From Prevotella sp. E13-27 (lineage in GTDB: Bacteria > Bacteroidota > Bacteroidia > Bacteroidales > Bacteroidaceae): 64,000 bases of DNA. Shown here in pieces: positions 1 to 6,546 of the stretch. The notes beneath the pieces were generated by a model that worked only from the letters and a program-made list of their open reading frames with translations, made no database searches and was not told the DNA's origin. The position numbers and the translations under genes are program-made. Location: the NCBI RefSeq assembly GCF_023217965.1, contig NZ_JALPSC010000001.1:1736001-1800000 (forward strand), written 5' to 3'. Positions within the stretch are counted from its first letter, which is position 1. Each line of letters begins with the position of its first letter.

Positions 1-42
1 ATAATATGCAATAATTCAGAAAAATCATCACATCATAACATT

Positions 43-1246
43 ATGGGTGTATATTTAAATATTGGTAATTCGGGGTTCCAAAGCGCCAGAAATAGTGACT
101 ATGTTGATAAATCAGAGCTGATAGCAGTTATCAACCAGACTCTTTTCACAGAGCGCCGCTTCAGTTGCGTTACGCGATGTCGCCGTTTTGGCAAGTCACT
201 GGCTGCCAAGATGCTCAATGCTTATTACGACCAGTCGTGTGATTCGCGCTCTTTATTCGAGGACCTTCTTATTGCCCACCACCCATCGTTTGAGACCCAT
301 CTCAACAAATATCCTGTAATTTATGTGGATATTTCAGATTTTGTTACTCGTTACAAGGATGCAAATATCATGCAACATATTAATGAGGACGTGAAATCTG
401 ATGTACATGCAGCATATCCTGACATTCCCTTACAAGAGGGTGATGATTTAATGGCGTTGCTTATTCGCATTGCAGAAGCAAAGGAACAGCAATTCATATT
501 TATAATCGACGAATGGGATGCCATATGCCGTGAGTTCAAAGCTGGTACAAAGGTTATGGACGATTATGTCAATTGGCTGCGTCGTCTGTTTAAAGCGGCT
601 AACAGCAACAAGGTCTTTGCTGGGACCTACATGACTGGTATCCTGCCTATTAAGAAGTATCAGACAGAATCTGCACTGAACAACTTTACAGAGTATTCGA
701 TGGTTAATCCTGGTCGTTTGGCTGGCTGTTTTGGATTCACGAAGTCGGAAGTAAAGGCTTTATGCCAAAAGGAAAACGTAGATTTCGATGAAATGGAAAA
801 ATGGTATGACGGCTATAAGCTGGGCAGTGAACCATCCATTTTTAACCCCAACTCTGTTATGCAGGCTCTTTGGGAAGGACGCTGTCGTAGCTACTGGGCT
901 ACCACTGGCGCTTACGATGCTGTAGCATCATACATTCAGATGAATTACAATGGTCTGAAAGATGACATATTGAGAATGCTTAGCGGAGGAAGGTGCAAAG
1001 TTGACCCTACAGGCTTCCAGAATGACATGTCAGTGATAAGAACTAAAGACGATGTATTGACAGTACTGATTCATTTAGGTTATCTGGCCTATGATTTTGA
1101 CACAAGCGACTGTTATATTCCCAATCGAGAAGTGGAAGGTGAACTCATCAATGCTGTCAAGTATTTAAATTGGCAATAAGTAATTGTATCTCGTTGGAAT
1201 CAACTATGATGTTAAGACAAAGAAACACGAGTGCATCATCAGAAAT
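43..1246 (+). pseudogene. AAA-ATPase-like / DUF1703 family gene, broken by internal deletion
   Basis: The open frame 43-1179 encodes 378 residues that match the N-terminal ATPase-like part of the family usually annotated AAA-ATPase-like plus DUF1703 (PD-(D/E)XK-type nuclease). Visible are the degenerate P-loop region RRFGKS (about residues 47-52) and the Walker-B-like FIIDEWDA (about 153-160). Family members are normally about 520-580 residues, so the nuclease half is missing. After the stop, in another frame, 1187-1246 encodes LVGINYDVKTKKHECII, which resembles the extreme C-terminus of full-length members. The gene has therefore lost most of its C-terminal domain by a deletion that also shifted the frame. 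The start is uncertain because only 42 bases precede it. Members of this family are abundant and often decayed in Prevotella and Bacteroides. Their cellular role is not established. Confidence 0.75.
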
Positions 1247-1353
1247 TTCTCTCACCTCTCACCTCTAACTTAGAAAGTTGGTACTATAAGAACTCTGATA
1301 CCATGCTTGTGTTTGCCCGCAGGTCGTTGTAAAGGAAAAAAACATAAAGAACA

Positions 1354-1479
1354 CTTTTTGATGTTTGTAGCTCCTGCAGAGCTCTTGTTATAATGGCTAT
1401 GGCCTTGTCTTTAAGAGCAAGCTCTTACGACCAGACCATAGCCATTATAACATAACTTCGTTATACAAACATCAAAAAG
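1354..1479 (+). repeat. Cloverleaf-type palindromic element, copy A1
   Basis: The two ends form a perfect 15-bp outer stem (1354-1368 with 1465-1479). Inside are a hairpin AGCTC-CTGCA-GAGCT (1369-1383), a perfect 16-bp arm (1387-1402 with 1436-1451) capped by TAAGAGC-AA-GCTCTTA (1412-1427), and a third hairpin ATAAC-TTC-GTTAT (1452-1464). Almost no base at the junction is unpaired. A second copy in opposite orientation lies at 1899-2025. No ORF is supported. It may be a structured RNA, a folded single-stranded DNA substrate or a small non-autonomous mobile element. Confidence 0.85.
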
Positions 1480-1481
1480 CA

Positions 1482-1503
1482 AAAACATCGGCTTTTCAAG
1501 CCT
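1482..1503 (+). repeat. Short repeat containing GGCTTTTCAAGCC
   Basis: AAAAACATC followed by the small palindrome GGCTT-TTC-AAGCC and an A-run. A near copy lies at 6189-6210 in the same orientation, and another at 6523-6546 in reverse orientation. All three flank the palindromic repeats of this accessory zone. It resembles a weak terminator hairpin, but the T-run lies on the minus-strand reading of this copy, so its function is unclear. Confidence 0.55.
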
Positions 1504-1590
1504 TAAAAAAACTGGCACATCAATGGCCTTAACATTCTATCAAAATGTCATTACCAACAAGGAAATCAACATAATGCTTATGTTTTATCT

Positions 1591-1803
1591 GTTTCGGATG
1601 TATAAAAACCACAGATTACGCAGATTACACGAATTTTAATGACTATTACAGCGGCTAAGCCGCGATTATGTGTGATTTCACAGATTGCTTCGCGTAGCTA
1701 ATCGCAACTTTAGTTGCAGTAATCAGAATAAAAATCTCATCATAGTGCGCAGCCATAATCTGTAAAATCTGTGAAATCTGTGGTAGTTTTTATATATGCG
1801 AAA
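1591..1803 (+). repeat. Long palindromic repeat with 9-nt periodic arms, copy B1
   Basis: The outer arms pair as TTTCGGATGTATAAAAAC with the reverse complement of 1786-1803, then CCACAGATT with AATCTGTGG. The arms are built of 9-nt units around CAGATT. The core (about 1645-1778) holds hairpins GCGGC-TAA-GCCGC and GCAACT-TT-AGTTGC. An inverted copy is at 6254-6465. The cores are almost identical while the left arms differ. No coding potential is seen. With A1, A2 and short repeats, this fills the gene-free stretch 1247-2035. Confidence 0.8.
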
Positions 1804-1898
1804 GTTGAGTAATTCATATCTATAAATGTGTTTTATTGACAGAACGAAGAATGTACTAATCTTTGTTTTTTAGATTGTGATAACAATCGATGTTTTTG

Positions 1899-2025
1899 CT
1901 TTTCGAGGTTTGTAATAACGAAGTTATGTGATAAGTGGTGTGGGGTTGGCGTAAGAGCTCGCTCTTAAAGACAAGCCCATGCCACTTATCACAAAAGCTC
2001 TGCAGGAGCTACAAACCTCGAAAAG
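1899..2025 (-). repeat. Cloverleaf-type palindromic element, copy A2
   Basis: Same layout as 1354-1479, read on the minus strand. The outer 15-bp stem is 1899-1913 with 2011-2025. Hairpins are ATAAC-GAA-GTTAT (1915-1927), TAAGAGC-TC-GCTCTTA (1952-1967) and AGCTC-TGCAG-GAGCT (1996-2010). The long inner arm is 1928-1944 with 1976-1992. The three short hairpins match the other copy, whereas outer and inner stems differ by paired changes that keep the pairing. Two positions of the inner arm pair only as G-U wobbles, and only in a plus-strand transcript. Confidence 0.8.
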
Positions 2026-2043
2026 TTTTTTTCTGGTTTTTGT

Positions 2044-2073
2044 GGTTCTTCTTCAATTTAGTTGAAAAAGCAG
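2044..2073 (+). repeat. Left terminal inverted repeat of the ISL3 element
   Basis: Identical over 30 bp to the reverse complement of 3915-3944. Confidence 0.95.
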
Positions 2074-2228
2074 CAATAGTTCGATGCATTGAAAATCATG
2101 TTTCTTTAAGTGTTTAAGAGGAGACAGAATGAAATGTATTGTCGGCTTCCATATTAAACTTAATTAACTAACTATCAAGTATTTACAGTAAATAAAATTA
2201 GGATATTTGACATATTTTTTGTACCTTT

Positions 2229-3935
2229 ATGTCGCCAAACAAGTGGTTCAAAATCATGTCAAAACATCCTAATAGCGACAAAAGTACTAATAATAATTGT
2301 CATAACCAAACTTTAGAGGCATCAAATAACGACAACCTCAAAATTTCTTCCCTGTATCCGAATGCAGAACTCAGCATAGAGGATGTGGAGGTGCTTCCAG
2401 ATACCATCCATATATATGCTCGTAGTTCTCTCTCCTATGGTATCTGCCCATATTGCGGCAGTCACAGTAAAAAGATACACAGCAGATATATGCGTCACGT
2501 TACAGACCTTCCCATACTCGGCAGGCGCACTATTCTTCATCTAGAGATGCGTAAGTTCTTCTGCCACGATGAAGATTGCAGCCACAAGACTTTTGCGGAG
2601 CAGCCTGGGACGGAGGTATTCCGATACCGTAGAAGAAGCAGGCGCTGTGAGGTTTTGGTGTCAAAACTGTCACTTGACTCATCGGCAGGCAAGAGCAGCA
2701 GCCATCTTCGTATAATGGGAATACCTATTAGCAGGGCAACTGTCCTTCGCGACATCCACCGCATGCCTCTTCCCGTATATCCGGATATCGATCGGATAGG
2801 TGTTGACGACTGGGCTTTCCGTAAGGGCGTATCCTATGGTAGCGTGATTGTCAATCTGCGGACGGGTATGATCATAGACCTGTTAGGTAATCGTGAGGAG
2901 GAAACTTTCAGGGAGTGGCTGGACAGACACATAAAGGTGCAGATTGTCAGTCGTGACAGATCCACCGACTACTCTGCTGCCGTCGCAAGTACCAAGCGCC
3001 TGATCAAGGAGGTTGCCGACCACTTTCATCTAGTAAAGAATGCCTCCGATATGATAGCACGTGTTGTCAGTGAAAACTACGAGGATTACAGGATGTTAGT
3101 CATGGGAGAACGCAAGACCAACGATATCAGTAATGGCACCAACGTGCAACGGCAGGCAAAATTCAATCAGGTCAAGATTCTACAGGCCAAGGGTATGAGC
3201 AAGGGTGAGATAGTCAAAGCTACCGGCATATTCTATACAACTGTACAGTCGTATATGGACATCACATCATTACCTGCCCGTAAGAGCAATGCCCAAGTTG
3301 ACTTCTCAATGCACGAGGCCTATGTGGAGACGGAATACGCCAAAGGCAGGCCTCTGTCCAAGATATTCAAGGACATCAACAAAGATGGTAGCTACAAGTC
3401 AATGGGGCCTTATTACCGCCATTTCCATTATTTGTCAGATGGCCATCGGGGACCGCGTAAGACTGAAGAGCAACACGTGCAGGCAAAGCGTGTCGCTGAG
3501 GTGTCACACAAAGAACCGCTTTTGCCTATTCACATGATGGCCAATATCATAAATAGGTCTGTAAGAGGCATGAAACTCAATGGGCAAGAGGACACGCTTA
3601 TCAGAAAATTGCTCTCACTGAAGTGGTTCTCAACTCTGTATTATGCAGTTTCTGAATTCAATGAACTTCTCAAGTCTAATAATCCTAGACGACTTACCAA
3701 ATGGATAGAAGAATACAGACATACCTCCATTGAAAGGCTTAGACGCTTCGTTGATGGTGTGAACAGAGACCTCAAAGCCGTTATGAACTGCATCGTCTTA
3801 CCTATATCCAATGGCATTGTCGAAGGATTTGTCAACAAGATAAAGGAGGTCAAACGGTGCATGTATGGCAGGGCTGGACTGGAACTGCTTAAGAGAAAAC
3901 TTATTCTGGAGCCTCTGCTTTTTCAACTAAATTGA
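2229..3935 (+). CDS. ISL3-family transposase
   Basis: 568-residue DDE transposase that would cut and rejoin the IS ends around it. The N-terminus has the ISL3 zinc-binding domain, with Cys pairs CPYC (73-76) and C112/C117. A helix-turn-helix region follows at about 140-175, then the DDE_Tnp_ISL3 core. Candidate catalytic residues are D193 in GVDDWAF, D243 in SRDRSTDY and E532 in NGIVEGF. A long insertion between the second Asp and the Glu is usual for ISL3. The first ATG is used here. The ATG at 2256 (residue 10) is an equally possible start. The stop codon lies in the right terminal repeat, and no frame break is seen. Confidence 0.93.
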   Translation: MSPNKWFKIMSKHPNSDKSTNNNCHNQTLEASNNDNLKISSLYPNAELSIEDVEVLPDTIHIYARSSLSYGICPYCGSHSKKIHSRYMRHVTDLPILGRRTILHLEMRKFFCHDEDCSHKTFAEQPGTEVFRYRRRSRRCEVLVSKLSLDSSAGKSSSHLRIMGIPISRATVLRDIHRMPLPVYPDIDRIGVDDWAFRKGVSYGSVIVNLRTGMIIDLLGNREEETFREWLDRHIKVQIVSRDRSTDYSAAVASTKRLIKEVADHFHLVKNASDMIARVVSENYEDYRMLVMGERKTNDISNGTNVQRQAKFNQVKILQAKGMSKGEIVKATGIFYTTVQSYMDITSLPARKSNAQVDFSMHEAYVETEYAKGRPLSKIFKDINKDGSYKSMGPYYRHFHYLSDGHRGPRKTEEQHVQAKRVAEVSHKEPLLPIHMMANIINRSVRGMKLNGQEDTLIRKLLSLKWFSTLYYAVSEFNELLKSNNPRRLTKWIEEYRHTSIERLRRFVDGVNRDLKAVMNCIVLPISNGIVEGFVNKIKEVKRCMYGRAGLELLKRKLILEPLLFQLN

Positions 3936-3944
3936 AGAAGAACC
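3915..3944 (-). repeat. Right terminal inverted repeat of the ISL3 element
   Basis: Reverse complement of the left repeat. The last codons and TGA stop of the transposase lie inside this repeat, so the gene uses the IS end as coding sequence. Confidence 0.95.
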
Positions 3945-4000
3945 GTTTTTGTTAAAATAAACACAGTGGAGGACGCCGATAAAAACTATCCTCTCACTTC

Positions 4001-5479
4001 TCACCTCCTCAGGAACTGTATGGCCTGCTCGATGTGCGGATACATCAGTTCGTCGTTGAGGATGAACGGCACCACACGACGGAAGTCATCGTGGATCTGG
4101 CAGATGGCGGGCGACGACTTCAGCGGCAAGCGGAAGTCAAGAGCCTGGGCTGCATTGAACAGCTCGATGGCAAGCACACGTTCGGTGTTATAGATGACCT
4201 TGTAGAGCTTGATGGCTGCGTTGGCACCCATAGACACGAGGTCCTCCTGGTCCTGACAAGACGGTATGCTATCTACACTCGACGGCATGGCCAGTGACTT
4301 GTTAAGGCTCACGCACGATGCCGCCGTGTATTGCGTTATCATGAAACCGCTGTTAACACCTGGGTTGGCAACAAGGAACGACGGAAGGCCGCGTGTGCCG
4401 CTTACCAGTCGGTAGATGCGGCGCTCGGAGATGTCGGCCAGCTCACTCATGGCTATAGACAGGAAGTCGATGGGTAGCGCGATGGGCTCGCCGTGGAAGT
4501 TGCCGGCAGAGATGATGAGGTCGTCGTCAGGGCAGACGGTGGGGTTGTCGGTGGCAGAGTTTATCTCAATGTCAATGACGGAGCGCACGTAGCGGATGGT
4601 GTCTTTCACTGCACCGTGAACCTGTGGCACGCAGCGGAAAGAGTAGGGGTCTTGCACGTGGGCTTTTATGTTGTTGAGAATCTGACTGCCCTCCAGCATC
4701 TCGCGCATGCGTTTCGCCGTCTCTATCTGTCCTAAGTGCGGACGCACAGCATGGACGGCATGCATGAAGGGCTCTATGCGCCCGTCGAAAGCGTCGAGAC
4801 TCATGGCGGCAATCTTGTCGGCCCAGTCGCTAAGTCGCTGAGCCTCAAGGAGTGACCACACTGCGAAGGCACTCATGTTCTGTGTGCCGTTGAGAAGTGC
4901 CAGACCTTCCTTAGAGGCCAGCTCTATTGGCTTCCAGCGCTTCTTGCGGCATAGCTCCTCGCCAGAGATTACCTTTCCCTGATATTCCACCTCGCCCATT
5001 CCGATGAGCGGCAGACAGAGATGGGCCAGCGGCACGAGGTCGCCAGAAGCACCCAGCGAGCCTTGGCGATAGACCACGGGATAGACATCGTTGTTGAAGA
5101 ACTGCACCAGTCGTTGGACGGTGTCGAGCTTACAGCCGGAATAGCCGTAGGACAACGACTGAATCTTCAGCAGCAGCATTATCTTCACAATGCTGTTTGG
5201 CACTCGCTCGCCCACACCGCAGGCGTGGCTCTTGATGAGGTTTATCTGTAGTTGTGACAGCTGATCCTTGCCAATAGACACGTTGCAGAGCGAGCCGAAG
5301 CCTGTCGTCACACCATAGACAGGGGCTCCGTTGGATGCAATCTTCTTGTCCAGATAGTTGCGACAGCGACGGATTCGCTGCTTGGCATCGTCAGACAGTT
5401 CAAGTTTTTCTCCGTTCTTGATTATTTCGCCGATGCGCTCAATAGATAGGTGCTCGGCAGAGATGTAATGTGTAGTCAT
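4001..5479 (-). CDS. hutH: Histidine ammonia-lyase
   Basis: 492 residues, full length for the family. It deaminates L-histidine to urocanate in the cytoplasm, the first step of histidine degradation. The self-forming MIO cofactor triad Ala-Ser-Gly is at 144-146 within GSLGASGDLVPLAH. The substrate-selectivity pair is Ser-His (84-85), which is typical of histidine lyases. Tyrosine and phenylalanine lyases usually carry His-Leu or Phe-Leu there. The late motif QDQEDLVSMG is also present. No hutU, hutI or ftcD gene is in the window, so this copy is an orphan here. It is bounded by an insertion sequence downstream and a terminator upstream, and lies between two inverted palindromic repeats. A tyrosine-lyase-like role is possible but less likely given the Ser-His pair. 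Confidence 0.9.
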   Translation of the reverse strand: MTTHYISAEHLSIERIGEIIKNGEKLELSDDAKQRIRRCRNYLDKKIASNGAPVYGVTTGFGSLCNVSIGKDQLSQLQINLIKSHACGVGERVPNSIVKIMLLLKIQSLSYGYSGCKLDTVQRLVQFFNNDVYPVVYRQGSLGASGDLVPLAHLCLPLIGMGEVEYQGKVISGEELCRKKRWKPIELASKEGLALLNGTQNMSAFAVWSLLEAQRLSDWADKIAAMSLDAFDGRIEPFMHAVHAVRPHLGQIETAKRMREMLEGSQILNNIKAHVQDPYSFRCVPQVHGAVKDTIRYVRSVIDIEINSATDNPTVCPDDDLIISAGNFHGEPIALPIDFLSIAMSELADISERRIYRLVSGTRGLPSFLVANPGVNSGFMITQYTAASCVSLNKSLAMPSSVDSIPSCQDQEDLVSMGANAAIKLYKVIYNTERVLAIELFNAAQALDFRLPLKSSPAICQIHDDFRRVVPFILNDELMYPHIEQAIQFLRR

Positions 5480-5514
5480 AGGGTTAGTTAGTCATTAGTT
5501 AACAAATCATGGGG

Positions 5515-5546
5515 CAAAAATAATAAAAAAGGCTGAAAGTATCAAA
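5515..5546 (-). promoter_or_regulatory. Predicted promoter of hutH
   Basis: On the minus strand a -7 box TATTTTTG (5515-5522) lies about 36 bp before the hutH ATG. A -33 TTTG (5543-5546) sits 20 nt upstream of it. The -33 element falls in the loop region of the terminator hairpin at 5525-5562. Confidence 0.6.
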
Positions 5547-5562
5547 ACTTTCAGCCTTTTTT
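5525..5562 (-). terminator. Rho-independent terminator after the Spy-like gene
   Basis: A 16-bp stem AAAAAAGGCTGAAAGT with ACTTTCAGCCTTTTTT and a 6-nt loop. Read on the minus strand it follows the stop codon at 5577 closely. The A and T tracts make it potentially bidirectional, but its position fits termination of the gene ending at 5577. Confidence 0.85.
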
Positions 5563-5576
5563 TGTTAGCTCTGCTA

Positions 5577-6044
5577 TTACTGTGCATTGTGTTTTCCTCT
5601 GTTGCCTCTTGGTCCGCGGCCTGGTCCGCGACCATGGCGCTGGTGCATACTCTTGTATTTCTCCATCTGCGCCTCAGTGAGGATATCTTTGAGTTTTGTG
5701 TTGTATTCCTCGCGCTTCTCGAACATCTTCTTCATGGCCTCTTTCTGCTCCTCGGTCATCTGTGGACGCTGGCGCTCCTGGTTGTCACCCTCAGGGCGTG
5801 CTCTGCGCTCTCCCATAGGACGCTGTGGACGCATGCCTGGACCTTTGAACATGTCTGCGTAAGCTTTGTTCAGTTCAAGAACCTTTGCCTTCTGGTCGTC
5901 GGTCAGCTCGAGCTGCTTTGCCATGCGGTCTGTCATTGCCTCGGGTGTGATCTGACGTGGCTCTCTCTGTTCGTTCTTCTCTTCCTGTGCTGTGGCTGCT
6001 GTCATTGTGAGTGCTGCCACGATTGTCAAAATAAACTTTTTCAT
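5577..6044 (-). CDS. Small periplasmic Spy/CpxP-like protein (DUF4890 type)
   Basis: 155 residues with a clean signal peptide (about 1-19, ending TAATAQ). The mature protein is highly charged, helical and rich in Glu, Arg, Gln and Met, and ends in a Gly-Arg-Pro-His-rich tail. The repeated pattern of Leu-Thr-Asp-Asp-Gln-Lys-Ala-Lys type helices resembles the LTxxQ motif of Spy/CpxP periplasmic proteins and the DUF4890 family of Bacteroidetes. In enterobacteria such proteins are ATP-independent chaperones or envelope stress sensors. A chaperone role here is inferred from this likeness only. It has its own terminator and appears monocistronic. Confidence 0.75.
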   Translation of the reverse strand: MKKFILTIVAALTMTAATAQEEKNEQREPRQITPEAMTDRMAKQLELTDDQKAKVLELNKAYADMFKGPGMRPQRPMGERRARPEGDNQERQRPQMTEEQKEAMKKMFEKREEYNTKLKDILTEAQMEKYKSMHQRHGRGPGRGPRGNRGKHNAQ

Positions 6045-6188
6045 AATCTGTTTGGTTTTGTGTTTATATTGTTAGTTTTTTGTTGGTTGTCATTGTTATG
6101 ATGCACAGTAATCCCGATAGTTTAATCGTTTCACATTTTTTATGAAAAAGGTGGCTCGCCTTTAAAAACTCTATGTTCAGATTTTAAC

Positions 6189-6210
6189 AAAAACACCGGC
6201 TTTTCAAGCC
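6189..6210 (+). repeat. Second copy of the GGCTTTTCAAGCC repeat
   Basis: Near-identical to 1482-1503 (one base difference in AAAAACAYC) and in the same orientation. It lies in the gene-free stretch between the Spy-like gene and the GH5-GH43 gene (6045-6546), which otherwise contains the palindromic repeat at 6254-6465. Confidence 0.5.
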
Positions 6211-6253
6211 TAAAATACACTCATTGAAGTATAAACATAATTATCATATACAA

Positions 6254-6465
6254 GTTTCGCATGTATAAAGACCGCAGATTTCACAGATTTCACAGATTAT
6301 GGCTGCGCACTATGATGGGATTTTTATTCTGATTACTGCAACTAAAGTTGCGATTAGTTGCGCGAAGCAATCTGTGAAATCACACATAATCGCGGCTTAG
6401 CCGCTGTAATATGCAGCAGAATCCATGTAATCTGAAATCTGTGGTAGTTTTTATACATCCGAAAC
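6254..6465 (-). repeat. Long palindromic repeat, inverted copy B2
   Basis: The reverse complement matches 1591-1803. The core (6275-6410) differs from the other copy at only a handful of positions, while the arm at 6411-6446 has diverged and is shortened. The outermost pairing GTTTCGCATGTATAAA with TTTATACATCCGAAAC is kept. Together the two copies form a large inverted repeat around the IS, hutH and the Spy-like gene. Confidence 0.8.
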
Positions 6466-6522
6466 ATGAATTATCATAAATTATTGTTCAAAATACAGTC
6501 GTTAAAGTGTGCAACTTTTTTA

Positions 6523-6546
6523 GGCTTGAAAAGCCGATGTTTTTTC
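6523..6546 (-). repeat. Third copy of the GGCTTTTCAAGCC repeat
   Basis: Reverse complement of the copy at 1482-1503. It abuts the stop codon of the GH5-GH43 gene. On the plus strand it reads as a 5-bp hairpin plus GATG and a T-run, which is terminator-like for plus-strand transcripts. For the minus-strand gene it would lack a U-run. Confidence 0.5.

Larger units (their letters stand above)
2036..3952 (+). mobile_element. Complete ISL3-family insertion sequence with target duplication
   Basis: The element proper is 2044-3944 (1901 bp). It is bounded by perfect 30-bp terminal inverted repeats starting GGTTCTTCTTCAATTTAG (2044-2073, inverted at 3915-3944). It is flanked by a perfect 8-bp direct duplication GTTTTTGT at 2036-2043 and 3945-3952. 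An 8-bp duplication and a single DDE transposase fit the ISL3 family. The intact ends, duplication and ORF point to a recent insertion of a possibly active copy. It lies 10 bp beyond the cloverleaf element at 1899-2025. Confidence 0.95.

Noticed and set aside
1354..1479. Retron ncRNA or integron attC site
   Set aside because: No reverse transcriptase or integrase gene is nearby, and the fully paired four-arm layout does not match either structure. An unlinked enzyme cannot be excluded, so this stays only as a hypothesis.
1935..2117. 60-residue plus-strand frame overlapping the cloverleaf copy A2 and the left IS end
   Set aside because: Spans a structured repeat and an IS terminus, so it cannot be a conserved gene.
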